From assembly GCA_964058845.1 (NCBI GenBank), contig CAXKVR010000641.1:1-20112 (forward strand): DNA of 20,112 nucleotides, given 5' to 3'. This DNA comes from Carex sylvatica. Taxonomy: Eukaryota; Streptophyta; Magnoliopsida; Poales; Cyperaceae. This document shows, piece after piece, positions 9,361-18,317 of the stretch; positions within the stretch are counted from its first letter, which is position 1, and every line of letters starts with the position of its first letter. The notes beneath the pieces are model-generated. The model did no database searches. It had not been told where the DNA came from and worked only from the letters and a program-made list of their open reading frames with translations. The translations under genes and the position numbers were made by a program.

Positions 9361-9663
9361 CTGATTTTGAATCTGATTGAACGCTGGAGGCCTAAGACTC
9401 GCATGTTTCATTTGCCGGTGGGCGAGATGATGATGACCTTGTAAGACGTCAGTTGTATGTGAGGTGTGCCGATTAGTACTAAAGAGCTGCCAGATCAGGG
9501 GTCACGAGAGGATGATACCTCGTCGGAGCAGGAGGATTCCCCAGTCTCTGAGAGTGTGCCCACAGAGGCACCGAAGGCCCACTCAGAAGTACATCCGTCA
9601 TCTAGATGGTTGCATATATCTTTTTTGATTTGTTGTTTATCCTTGAGATTTGTTATTTTGTAG
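9361..9663 (+). pseudogene. Second plant mobile domain (PMD) fragment
   Basis: The frame starting at 9361 reads LILNLIERWRPKTRMFHLPV then GEMMMTL, a stop, DVSCM, a stop, GVPIS. This is the same PMD segment as in the first fragment, more decayed. The stops are TAA (9442-9444), from a likely CAA, and TGA (9460-9462), from a likely TGG. Both fit C-to-T decay of methylated DNA. After GVPIS the frame stays open to 9663 through an acidic Ser/Pro/Glu stretch (REDDTSSEQEDSPVSES). That part is not PMD and may be a C-terminal tail brought close by internal deletion. Upstream, 9280-9360 may be more of the domain in a shifted frame. No splice structure is clear. Confidence 0.6.
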
Positions 9664-10120
9664 GCCATTACTATTAATTGTACATTTTATCATTAGTTTG
9701 TTATTTAATTTTTCTATATTTTAAATATTTATTTTGCGATTCATTAGTGACTCAGAATAACAACAAACAAAATTACGTGAATATTAACGAACATTATTAT
9801 TTCAACAAACTTAATCAAAACATACACAATTTCAAAATATTAATTAGTTTGCAGAAAAAATAATGGTACGAAGACTAGTTTTGCGCATCCATCTGCTCTA
9901 AGCGGTATGCAGATCTGTTAAGTTCTGAAATCTATCCAATGTCATGCTAATTTTTTTTTTTTTTAAATGCTAAATAAATAAATTCGGCCTTTTTTTCCCG
10001 CGGATAAATTCCTTTTTCCATTTCCGCTCCTCTTTTTCCTCTCCGATGCTTCAACCTTTGTTCTCGGTTTCCCTCAATACCGGACTCGTCCATTTTTCGA
10101 TTCATCCTTTTTTCCTTTCT
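9664..10120. other. AT- and pyrimidine-rich spacer, no gene seen
   Basis: 9664-9960 is AT-rich with no recognisable product in its frames. 9960-10120 is a T/C-rich tract on the plus strand. The Lys/Arg/Glu-rich frame at 9947-10144 on the minus strand reflects that purine bias and is not a believable protein. Confidence 0.5.
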
Positions 10121-10124
10121 GTTT

Positions 10125-10214
10125 AGCCCATCTCCTCTGTCCATTTATTTCCTTTAGCCCATTCGACTATTTATTTTTCATAGCCCATTTTTTTCTTTTT
10201 TCTTCTTCAGCCCA
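10125..10214 (-). promoter_or_regulatory. Cluster of four TGGGCT (site II-like) motifs
   Basis: On the minus strand TGGGCT occurs four times in 90 bp (plus-strand AGCCCA at 10125-10130, 10156-10161, 10182-10187 and 10209-10214). TGGGCY is the site II element bound by TCP factors in promoters of plant growth and ribosomal genes. Here the cluster lies just beyond the 3' end of the bHLH gene, in a pyrimidine-rich tract, with no obvious gene downstream. It may be chance or a cryptic promoter. Confidence 0.3.
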
Positions 10215-10226
10215 ACCAACTACAAC

Positions 10227-10245
10227 TTTATTTTATTTTATTTTT
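10227..10245 (-). terminator. Candidate poly(A) signal of the bHLH gene
   Basis: The plus strand TTTATTTTATTTTATTT reads as overlapping AATAAA motifs on the minus strand, about 115-130 nt past the bHLH stop codon. The spacing suits a short 3' UTR, but AT-rich DNA yields such motifs easily. Confidence 0.35.
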
Positions 10246-10356
10246 TTCTTCTTCTCTCCTCCTCTGTTTCCGACAAACTGTAGTTAGTAATCTAGTCCAA
10301 TTTTGTTATTGTTTTTGTTTTTCTTTCTTTCTTCTTCCTCTTTTTTTTTTGAGGGG

Positions 10357-11841
10357 TCAAACAATCTTCAGATCAAGTCCAATGTTCATGCCATTGTAAG
10401 CAATAGGTGCGTACATCCAATGTTCATCCGAGCTCAACATCTGCATATCATGATGATAGACCAAAAATTAGACATAATTTAACTACTTGCATATTTAAAA
10501 TAGTTAGGTCAAAAGTCAAAATTTGTATTGAACTGTTATAAAGGAATGTTTATATGTATGAAAACAAGTTCTCTTTCTCTTACCTTGATTTGGAGCTGAA
10601 GAAAATTGACATACTGGACTGCTTCCTCTAGCATTGTGCTCATGTCCACCTAAAGCAATTGTAAATCATTCTTCTTTAGTTATCCATATTCTGTCGTGAT
10701 AAATTCAGGTTTCATAAAAAATTAGTAAGAGACAAAAATATAGTTTAATCTCCAAACTTACTTTGGTACCATTGGGTACAAGGTTTTGCAAGATTCTAAG
10801 CCTCTCATTGATTCTCTCTCTCCTTTTCTGCATGAAGAAAATAGACGAAGAAGGTCAATAATAATAACATCAAGTTTTACAGATCAAGTTCGAGTTGCCA
10901 CATAGTTTGTGCCATGAGAATTATACTATAAATTAGAAAAAAAAAAAAAAATGTACATCCAAAAGTTTTAATGAAGTACCCTTGCATAGAGGCTCTGAGG
11001 GTCTGTTGCAGAACCGTGACCTGCTCGTGTTTTGGCAGCAGGAGACCTTTTTGATCTTAGACTAGAATTTCCCGAACCTTTCGAATCATCGTCAGAATTA
11101 TAACCATTAGAACTCATCCCTTCTACAATAGAGCCATTGCTCTGTTCTTCATCATTGCTTTGTGCTTCTTTTGCCTTTCCCTTCTTTGCGGATCTTTTCA
11201 CCTGCATTCAACAATACAAATAAAAGCTTTCTAAGTCTAAAATTTATTGTATGTATATGTGCTAAAAGATAAGAGAGGGGAGTATCTCTTACCGGAGACT
11301 TCTTTTCAGGACTCCCAATGGGGCAATGTAATTCATTGAATTTTCTCTTTGGTTGTGCTGTATTTTCTGAAAAGCCAACTGACTGCAATAAATTCATACC
11401 CGAGTCACATTTTTCCTCATTGCTCACATTGTCGTCCGAATTCTGGTAGAAAATTTCCTTATTTGTAGGGTTTGGGGTCAAATTTAGGTATGTATTTGCA
11501 GTTTGCTCGTGGAACAAGCTCAAGTCCACAGATGGAGGATTTGAATTGATGTTTATACCAATGGCTTCATTGGAGCCATTTTGGTAATAGCTCTCATACT
11601 CACTAACAGGGGGTGCAATGAAGGAAACATTGTTAAGATCGTTGCTATCGGTTGAATTTGTGTGCCCAAAAAGATGTTCAAAATAATTCACATTTGCTGC
11701 TTGATCAGCCAAGAAGAAGGATTGTTCGTCGAAATTCAATTCTGAGCTGAAAAATTGGGACATCATCTCACATTCATCAGTTTGGTTAGATGCATGGTAA
11801 GAGACACAATTCACCTCTGAAATTACTCCTCCACACTCCAT
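10357..11841 (-). CDS. RSL-like: Class VIIIc bHLH transcription factor, RSL family
   Basis: Five exons read in phase with GT-AG introns: 11841-11293, 11201-10980, 10827-10762, 10649-10584 and 10440-10357, giving 328 aa. Exons 1-2 carry an acidic, Asn/Ser-rich regulatory part with a Lys-rich patch (QVKRSAKKGKAKE). The bHLH spans about residues 245-302: SATDPQSLYARKRRERINER, then LRILQNLVPNGTK, then VDMSTMLEEAVQYVNFLQ. The tail MYAPIAYNGMNIGLDL is the conserved C-terminus of ROOT HAIR DEFECTIVE 6-LIKE proteins. The 66-nt exons 3 and 4 are typical of this class. RSL proteins are nuclear factors that promote root-hair growth, acting as dimers on root-hair elements. The basic region has Gln and Ala where canonical bHLHs have His and Glu, as in this family. 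The start is the first ATG after a TATA box. No stops or frameshifts, so probably functional. Which RSL member it is cannot be decided here. Confidence 0.93.
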
Positions 11842-11940
11842 CCTGCTGCAGTGAGAGAATGGAATTTAAAGCTTGGAGTGGAAGGAGAGTTGTGACTTCA
11901 AAAGAGGTGGTTTGGTGAGATGCAATTCTAAGTTTGCACT

Positions 11941-11965
11941 TATATTTATACTCTCTCTCTCTCTC
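11941..11965 (-). promoter_or_regulatory. bHLH gene core promoter: TATA box and TC/GA tract
   Basis: On the minus strand TATAAATATA (11950-11941) lies about 100 bp before the start codon. It is preceded at once by a (GA)7 tract (plus-strand CTCTCTCTCTCTCTC, 11951-11965). A transcript start about 30 bp downstream, near 11915, would give a 5' UTR of some 75 nt. Both elements are common in plant promoters. Confidence 0.6.
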
Positions 11966-12227
11966 AGGAGTGAAGATGTTCATCATTGAAAAGACAAGAC
12001 AGAGACATTTAATTAAGGCACCAATTAAGTAATAATATATTGACATGAATAAATAATTAAGTGTTGTAAGTAGAAGTTTAATTGGGATATATAAGAAGAA
12101 ACAAATAAATAAGATAAATTACAAATGTGGGGTATAGGGGAAGATAAATAATAGGTATAATACGCATCGACGTATATATCCAGGATCCCGGATAGGATAT
12201 GTACAATTGAGTTAACAACGTATATTA

Positions 12228-12368
12228 AGAACCATTAATTCAAGCGCAATGTGTTAAAGACAATGACTTTTGTGTGGAAAGTCATATGTTCAAAATTCAG
12301 CACTAGCTAGGATTTATGAAAACAAAGGTTAGTCTCAACCCTTCATTAACTTAATTTGAAATAAAAAT
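12228..12368 (+). mobile_element. Decayed tRNA-derived SINE
   Basis: A perfect 11-bp duplication AACGTATATTA (12217-12227 and 12369-12379) brackets 141 bp. This segment has a tRNA-like head: AAGCGCAATGTGTTAAAG resembles box A, and ATGTTCAAAATTC matches box B (GTTCRANNC) about 33 nt on. It ends in an A-rich tail (AAATAAAAAT). Box order gives plus orientation. Length and long target duplication fit a short plant SINE moved by a LINE. It sits about 390-530 bp upstream of the bHLH start codon, in the probable promoter region. Confidence 0.75.
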
Positions 12369-12408
12369 AACGTATATTACTTTAAAAAATTTCAAAAGGA
12401 AAATGTTT

Positions 12409-12542
12409 AAAGCAATATGCTACCTATTAAATTAAATTGATCCATACAAAATAACAAAAGCAATATGCTACCATAATCACTATCTATTTTTTTCATTACA
12501 ACCATAATCACTATCTATTGCATAAAATTGATCCATACAAAA
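12409..12542. repeat. Interlaced short direct repeats
   Basis: Three different units each occur twice: AAAGCAATATGCTACC (12409 and 12457), AAATTGATCCATACAAAAT (12434 and 12524) and ACCATAATCACTATCTATT (12470 and 12501). The nested order suggests successive local duplications. The function, if any, is unknown. Confidence 0.75.
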
Positions 12543-12599
12543 TGATAAAAATAATTAAAATAAATGGATTGCTTAAGTTATTTAACTGATGAAAGCACA

Positions 12600-13680
12600 T
12601 ATAGCACATATATTGTTTGCATCGGACCTATTGGTTATTGTTTTTTTTATTTTTGACATTTTATGTTATTATTTTTTTCCTAATTGAGCGCTAGATTAAG
12701 AACTATTCAAATAAAGTGAATTTTTAAGTCATTGAACTAAATCATAATTTTATAAGCAGAGTATTGTTAAATATGGTAGCAATTATTGTAGTGAAGGTAT
12801 CCGTATATATCACTCCTTAGACCTTAATCCTTATCAAAATGGAATGGGGCATGATATTGGAGATGACAATCATTTCGTACCTTTTAAGGATTATTAAAGA
12901 TTGATTAAGGCATGCACGATCAAGCGAGGGCTCTGACATTCTTTATTAAAGATAAAAGAAATAAACACAAGGAAGAAACAGGCATGTATATTTAATTTTG
13001 TCTGATGAAAATACAAGTCTCCTCTGATCAGAAAATATATTTCCAAAGAGAGTTTACTCACCTACTCTGTTTGAAACTTCTTTCTTTTTCAATTTGAGAT
13101 TTTTTTTATCGCATCTAACATTTCATATAGAAAAGATCAATTTGAAAATCCAGTACCTTTTTTAATTTTTAGAAGAAGAAATGTGGGTTATTAATAAAAA
13201 CATCAGAAGAATGAATTTGAAATCCAGTACATTTTATTAAAGATGGTTTACAACCTCTTTAATCCTTGAATCATGCAACAAAATAATTCAGATTTTTTTT
13301 TTTTAATTATTGTTTGTAGTAACTAGTAAGCATTACGCAAAGATAGTTATATTATAAAAACCTACAATTATTTCGCGGAGGAAGGGAGACCATGGAAGGG
13401 AAGTAAATCTTAATTATGATATGTGTCGGTTTTACCTAATCACCTAATTGAGCATTAGCAACTTAATTAGGTTAGCCAATTTTACTCTAAAAAATTTCAC
13501 ATTTTGTTGTAGATAATTAACTTTGAGTGCAACATTAGAATTTTCCAAACCTTGTTTCACATTTTCAATCACCAATTAACTCACATGTCAACAGCATTTG
13601 CCGGAAACATATTAATTTTATTACACTACGGCAAGCATGTATTCATGTATGTCAGTTTGGTTATGAACATTGTATCTTAT
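12600..13680. other. AT-rich intergenic spacer
   Basis: No gene, transposon end or RNA is recognised. The only structure seen is an imperfect inverted repeat, ACCTAATTGAG (from about 13435 to 13452) against CTTAATTAGGT (about 13461-13475). This may include distal promoter sequence of the bHLH gene. Confidence 0.45.
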
Positions 13681-13718
13681 CCTAAAATAAAAATAAAAAT
13701 AAAAATAAAATAAAAATT
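13681..13718. repeat. (TAAAAA)n microsatellite
   Basis: Short A-rich hexamer repeats, AAAATAAAAATAAAAATAAA and onward, ending in TAAAATAAAAATTC. It is a simple-sequence repeat about 100 bp beyond the LINE poly(A) tail. Confidence 0.8.
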
Positions 13719-13851
13719 CTAGAAAAGATTACATAGATCTTTTCTCCTTGACACCTGGTTAGGAAAACAAAAAAAGAAATATAATAACAGTTAAGCAAAG
13801 AATTGAGATACCGACATTTTTTTTTCTTTTTTTTGAAACCCAGGCAGAAGC

Positions 13852-15074
13852 CGAAATTTTTATAAATACCCAAAAAATATATAAAATTACAGAATCTACC
13901 CACTGTTTGAATGAAATTCAAAAAAATGCCAAATCCGGTTATCCAATAACCGGATTTGGGACAAATTTCCAGTCAACAGATTCCCGGACTCAAAATAATA
14001 AATCCAGTTAACCATTAACCGGAAATATTTGTTTTTTAAAAAAAAAAAACACATTTCTGGTTAACCATTCACCGAATTTTTTTTTTTTTAATTTATTTTT
14101 AAGTACATTTCCGGTTAATGGTGCACCGGTTTTTTTATTTTTTTTTTCAACAGAATTTTTATTTTATTTTTTTATTTATAAAAAATTAGAAATGTTGAAT
14201 ATATTTCTTTGAAAATAGATGGAATACAATATAATTTGATTTATTAGAAAGACTGTAACAAATAACTCGGATTAATATTTTTCAGGCCGAATTTTTCGCG
14301 GTTGCAAGAAAAATTAATATATTTCTTTATGTGTTATTGGAAAAAAATAAAAATGCTTAGATTCTGAGTTATTGATCCCGGTTCAAAAGTCACTTCTAGG
14401 TAATCCAGAAAATATTGTGATCTTTTTAGTAAATTTAATTTATTAAAAGTTGTATCTATTTTTGAAAAAAAATAAAAACTTTAATTTATTTAATTGTTGT
14501 TATTCAAAAAGAATTCTCAAAATAGATACAACTTTTAATAAATTAAATGTACTAGAAAGATCACAATATTTTCTAGATTACCTAGAAGTGACTTTTGAAC
14601 CGGGATCAATAACTCAGAATCTAAGCATTTTTATTTTTTCCCAATAACACATAAAGAAATATATTAATTTTTCTTACAGCCACAAAAAATACGGCCTGAA
14701 TAATATTGATCCGAGTTATTTGTTGCAGTCTTTCTAATAAATCAAATTATATTGTATTCCATCTACTTTTAAAAGAAATATATTCAACATTTCTAATATT
14801 TTAATACAAAAAAAATAATAAATAAAAAATTTCTGTTGAAAAAAAAAAAAAAAAAACCGGTGCACCATTAACCGGAAATGTACTTTAAAAAAAACAAAAA
14901 AAAATCCGGTGAATGGTTAACCGGAAATTTGTCCCAAATCCGGTTATTGGATAACCGGAAATTTGTCCCAAATCCGGTTATTGGATAACCGGATTGGGCA
15001 TTTTTCGAATTTCATTCAAACAGTGGATAGATTCCGTAATTTTATATTTTTTTTGGGTATTGATAAAAATTTCG
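13852..15074. mobile_element. Foldback element with 0.56-0.61-kb inverted arms
   Basis: Left arm 13852-14462 and right arm 14519-15074 are reverse complements with scattered mismatches and T/A-run length changes, around a 56-bp loop. Ends are CGAAATTTTTAT.../...ATAAAAATTTCG, flanked by a perfect 8-bp duplication GCAGAAGC (13844-13851 and 15075-15082). It lies in the LINE 3' UTR, with LINE sequence resuming on both sides. No protein is encoded. The 8-bp duplication suggests hAT-type mobilisation, though foldback elements linked to Mutator (9 bp) are also common. A transcript across it would fold into a very long hairpin. Confidence 0.9.
14919..14986. repeat. 34-bp tandem duplication carrying an AATCCGGTTAT palindrome
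   Basis: AACCGGAAATTTGTCCCAAA begins copies at 14919 and 14953. Each copy contains AATCCGGTTAT paired with ATAACCGG. The left arm has one related palindrome (about 13931-13958) and, next to it, a segment without a partner. The arms therefore changed separately here. Confidence 0.8.
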
Positions 15075-15240
15075 GCAGAAGCTGCCTTGAATAGTTGAAT
15101 TAATATTTTAAAAGTTTACATCAGTGCACTATCATCCTTCCTTCCTTTACAATTTAAATGAGTAAAACCTCCACCTTATCAGAAATAGGAAAAATAAATA
15201 AAGAAAAGGAAAATGTGAGATGAAATGAGCAGAGCCGATT

Positions 15241-16326
15241 CTAGTCATATTTTCTCCACAGCTTTAACTCGTGCAAGCATCTTAGAGCCAGGATGTGAGT
15301 ATCAAGCCACTCTTCTCTGAATATAACAGCATTTCGTTGTTTCCAAATGTACCAGGTTGTACAAACAAAACCAGTAGTCCAATCTTTTCGATTTAGGTAC
15401 CCAGTTGTCCTGACCATTTCCCATGAACTGTCCCAGATGGCCTCAATTGATCCCCGAGGCTTCATTAGTGGTTTACCAGTAAAGGATGCTATGTGAAACC
15501 AAACCGCAACTGCATAGGGGCACAAAAATAATGCATGCAGTATTGATTCTACAGGAAAGTTCATACAGATCACACAATGTAAACCAAAATTCATACCCCG
15601 TTTTCGCAATACATCTCTTGTCAGGATCTTACCGTTTAGCATTAGGTACGCAAAGACCTTTGCCGTTGGAGTAGCCTGACACTTCCAAATGCATCTGTAT
15701 GGCCATGTAACTAAGCCTCCTTGAAAAAAGGCTTTGTATGCCGACTTTGCTGAGTATGTGCCCGAACTTCCCTATCTCCACACTAATTTATCTGTGCCTT
15801 CTGTGAATGGTACCGGACCCGGTATGCTCAATGAGTCTGTCAGTGCCAGATCTTGCATAGCTTCTCGTAGAGAGATGAGTAGCTGTTGTGGAGCACTGTT
15901 TGGATTAGATAGTAAAGGGAGGCCTTGCCAATTGTCGCCCCAGAAGGAAATATTATTACCAGTTCCTATCTCCCAGGTAGTACTCCACAAAAAGAGAGGT
16001 TTAATTCTTTGCAGCTGATGCCAGAAAAAGGAACCCGCCATATACCAGAATTTTGGTCCTGCCGGTTTGGTCTCCTCCTTCTAAGCCCCTGGACCATTGA
16101 TGTCCAAAGGCAATCTAGCTCGCAATATAATTTCCACCACCACCTCAATAACAAAGCTATGTTTGTGAGTTCAAGGTTTGATATTCCGAGGCCTCCCATT
16201 CTTTAGGTATGATTACTGTTGGCCAATTAATGAGCGAAATACCTTGTTTGCTGTTTTCTCCCGATCTTCCCCACAAGAAACATCTCCTAACCTTGTCTAT
16301 TCTACGGATTACCCATTTTGGTAAGA
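15241..16326 (-). pseudogene. LINE ORF2, C-terminal part (thumb and zinc knuckle)
   Basis: From 16326 leftward the frames read LPKWVIRRIDKVRRCFLWG, then MGGLGISNLELTNIALLLRW, then an FFWHQLQRIKPLF segment, then the zf-RVT region (ATPTAKVFAYLMLNGKILT, CVICMNFPVESILHALFLCP). The last shows the expected Cys/His pattern (C-x2-C...H-x4-C). ORF2 ends in TAG at 15243-15241. Frameshifts lie near 16210 and 16060, and a TAG (15774-15772) replaces a likely Trp codon. In intact plant L1s this part follows the palm directly. Here it is separated from it by the solo LTR and by a missing segment. Plus-strand frames over this interval are shadows. Confidence 0.85.
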
Positions 16327-18235
16327 TGTTACACCAAAAAGGTATAGTACAAAGTTTCAGTACATCAAACTGTACCTTTTAATCTTAAATACACTTTCAG
16401 TTCAGATTGCAAGTATACAATCCTACCGCGTAGTATATTATTGGGTATCGATTCACAGGGAGTAAGTTTAGATACTAGATTTAGACTTTATTAATTAATT
16501 TCAGAAAAGAAGTAAGTGCAATAAAATAGAATAGGGGGGTTTGTTTAAGTAGTCTTAAAGGTTGGGTTCAATACCCGAAAAAGAGAAATTATAAACAATA
16601 AATGAAACATAAAGAAAGTAAAGATTGGTTTGCTTTCAAGTTAAGGAGATCTAGGGGTATTCGGTCTATAATTTCTTGCTAATTCTATCTATTCGGTATT
16701 TGTTTAAATTCATGTATGATTTGATGAGGTTTCTAACCTAATATGTCATTAAGGGTCACTTTCATGAATTAATAACGTGCCTAAGCAATTCGGACTTCAC
16801 AGTGACGTCCTTCATCCTAGCTACCTAGACCATAAGCTCTTGTTAGTCTCTCATCTCCTCAAATATTGGTACTTCATAGTTACGTCCTTTATACCAATAT
16901 CCGATTCAATTTGAGATGTCCTAATAAGGGTATGACTTCACAGTTACGTCATTCACCAAGTTCCTAACCCTAATTTCTGTAGTTTTGGTTTGATTTCACA
17001 GTTGGTTAGACCTTAATCAAAACCTAAGGTATTTGTGTTCATAATTGGTACTCTCCTCTCGTCCTACCTTCTTTGGTTCTTTCGAATTCAAAGAGAAACT
17101 ACATCGATTTTAAATACTAATTATGTAATTAACACAAATTATAAATCTCAGAAATTAGCATCAAATCCCATAAAACAATCATGATAAAAATAAATAACCG
17201 AATAAGATACAATTAAACAAGTTCATGCATTAACCTAAACTCCTAGAAAGAGATCTACTCTCTCTTGGAGAGATCCATTACAAAAGTTGGCAAAAATAAG
17301 AATAAATGAAATAAAGAAATAGTTACACCCTTTATTGAATCAAGAACCTCAATCTTGCCGAAATCTTGCTTGAACCTTCTTCTCCTTCCTTGAAAAGCTT
17401 TCGGAACTTCTAGAATGGCTGCAGATTTATCGCTATATTTTATGAAAATTGGCATGCACCAAGGGGTGAAAGAGAGAGAGAGAGTTGTAAGATGAGAGAT
17501 GTGAGATATGTGTGTGATGTTTTGAATGGGAAAGAACCCCCTTTTTTATAGCAAAAGACTATGTCCAATCAAGAGGCATAGTTGTGGGGTGAGTTGGCCT
17601 AGTGGGTGCTATTTTTGGATTGTTTCTCAGGCTGCCTTGTCTAAGTTTAGCTGTAAAAAATGTCCCTGGTGCGCTAAAAATAGAAAACGTATTGAAAAAC
17701 ACATTTTTTGGCTGTCTGTGGGTCCAGTTCGTCCGCACTGACTCTAAATTTTCTTTTTTAGATTCTCAGGTTGTAGATCTTCTTGTTGGCTTTCCGAAAA
17801 GTGCTCATATGCCTAAAACGGAGTTACGAGTCAAAAATTGTGGCCGTTTTAAGTTCAGACTTTATTTTTGGCTGCTGCTACAGTGCGTCCGCACTGGGCT
17901 CGGACTTTTTTCTGTGCGACCAGAGTGCAGCTGCATCGATATCCGTGCATTCGCACAGATATTGATGAATAACTTATTATACATTTTTAAAATTGGAGCG
18001 CGTCTAGAAATCCATCTAAGTACTCATTACGACCATATCGTAATCCGTGCATTTGCACTGAGCATTTTTCTTTGTTTTTTCTTCATTTTTCTTCATTTCC
18101 TGCAAATTAAAATTAAACAAATGCAGTAACTTGATTCTAGATGTATTATATTCACTTTATATTCAAAATACAATATATTTTATGTTATTTTATGATGAAA
18201 ACTAGATCGAATATGTATATAATTTATGCTTATCA
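16327..18235 (-). mobile_element. Solo LTR, copy B (1,909 bp, minus strand)
   Basis: Read on the minus strand it starts TGATAAGC and ends GGTGTAACA, matching copy A at 769-2641 throughout with substitutions and small indels. It keeps the promoter TATA (near 17550) and the GACTTCACAG/GACGTCC repeat series (about 16794-16950). It contains a GA tract near 17470 and a small palindrome, CAGTGCGTCCGCACTG, at 17881-17896. Flanking 5-mers, TAAGA (16322-16326) and TAAAC (18236-18240), match at only three positions, unlike the perfect pair at copy A. The reading frames at 17526-18129 fall within it and encode nothing recognisable. Confidence 0.85.
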
Positions 18236-18317
18236 TAAACGAAAACACATCATATGGTACACCGGTATGGACGAGAGGACCGTTTGAGTGAGTTGCAGTC
18301 TACCACCTTCTTGTGTT
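18236..18317. other. Unassigned junction sequence between LINE and solo LTR
   Basis: About 80 bp between the end of copy B and the last recognisable reverse transcriptase residues do not continue the LINE: the ADDT-type motif expected next is absent. The inner edge shares 16 bases, CCTTCTTGTGTTGAAA, with the LINE at about 18456-18471, where they encode FQHKK. This looks like filler DNA at a repaired break. Confidence 0.5.

Noticed and set aside
9947..10144. Lys/Glu/Arg-rich minus-strand frame
   Set aside because: The composition simply follows the purine-rich strand.
12908..12920. Root-hair element (RHE) near GCATGCACGAT
   Set aside because: The upstream TG spacing of the RHE consensus is not met.
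15734..16206. Plus-strand frames over the LINE
   Set aside because: They are shadows of the minus-strand ORF2 remnant.
17526..18129. Plus-strand frames of 71, 175 and 60 codons
   Set aside because: They lie in the non-coding solo LTR and are not open in the other copy.
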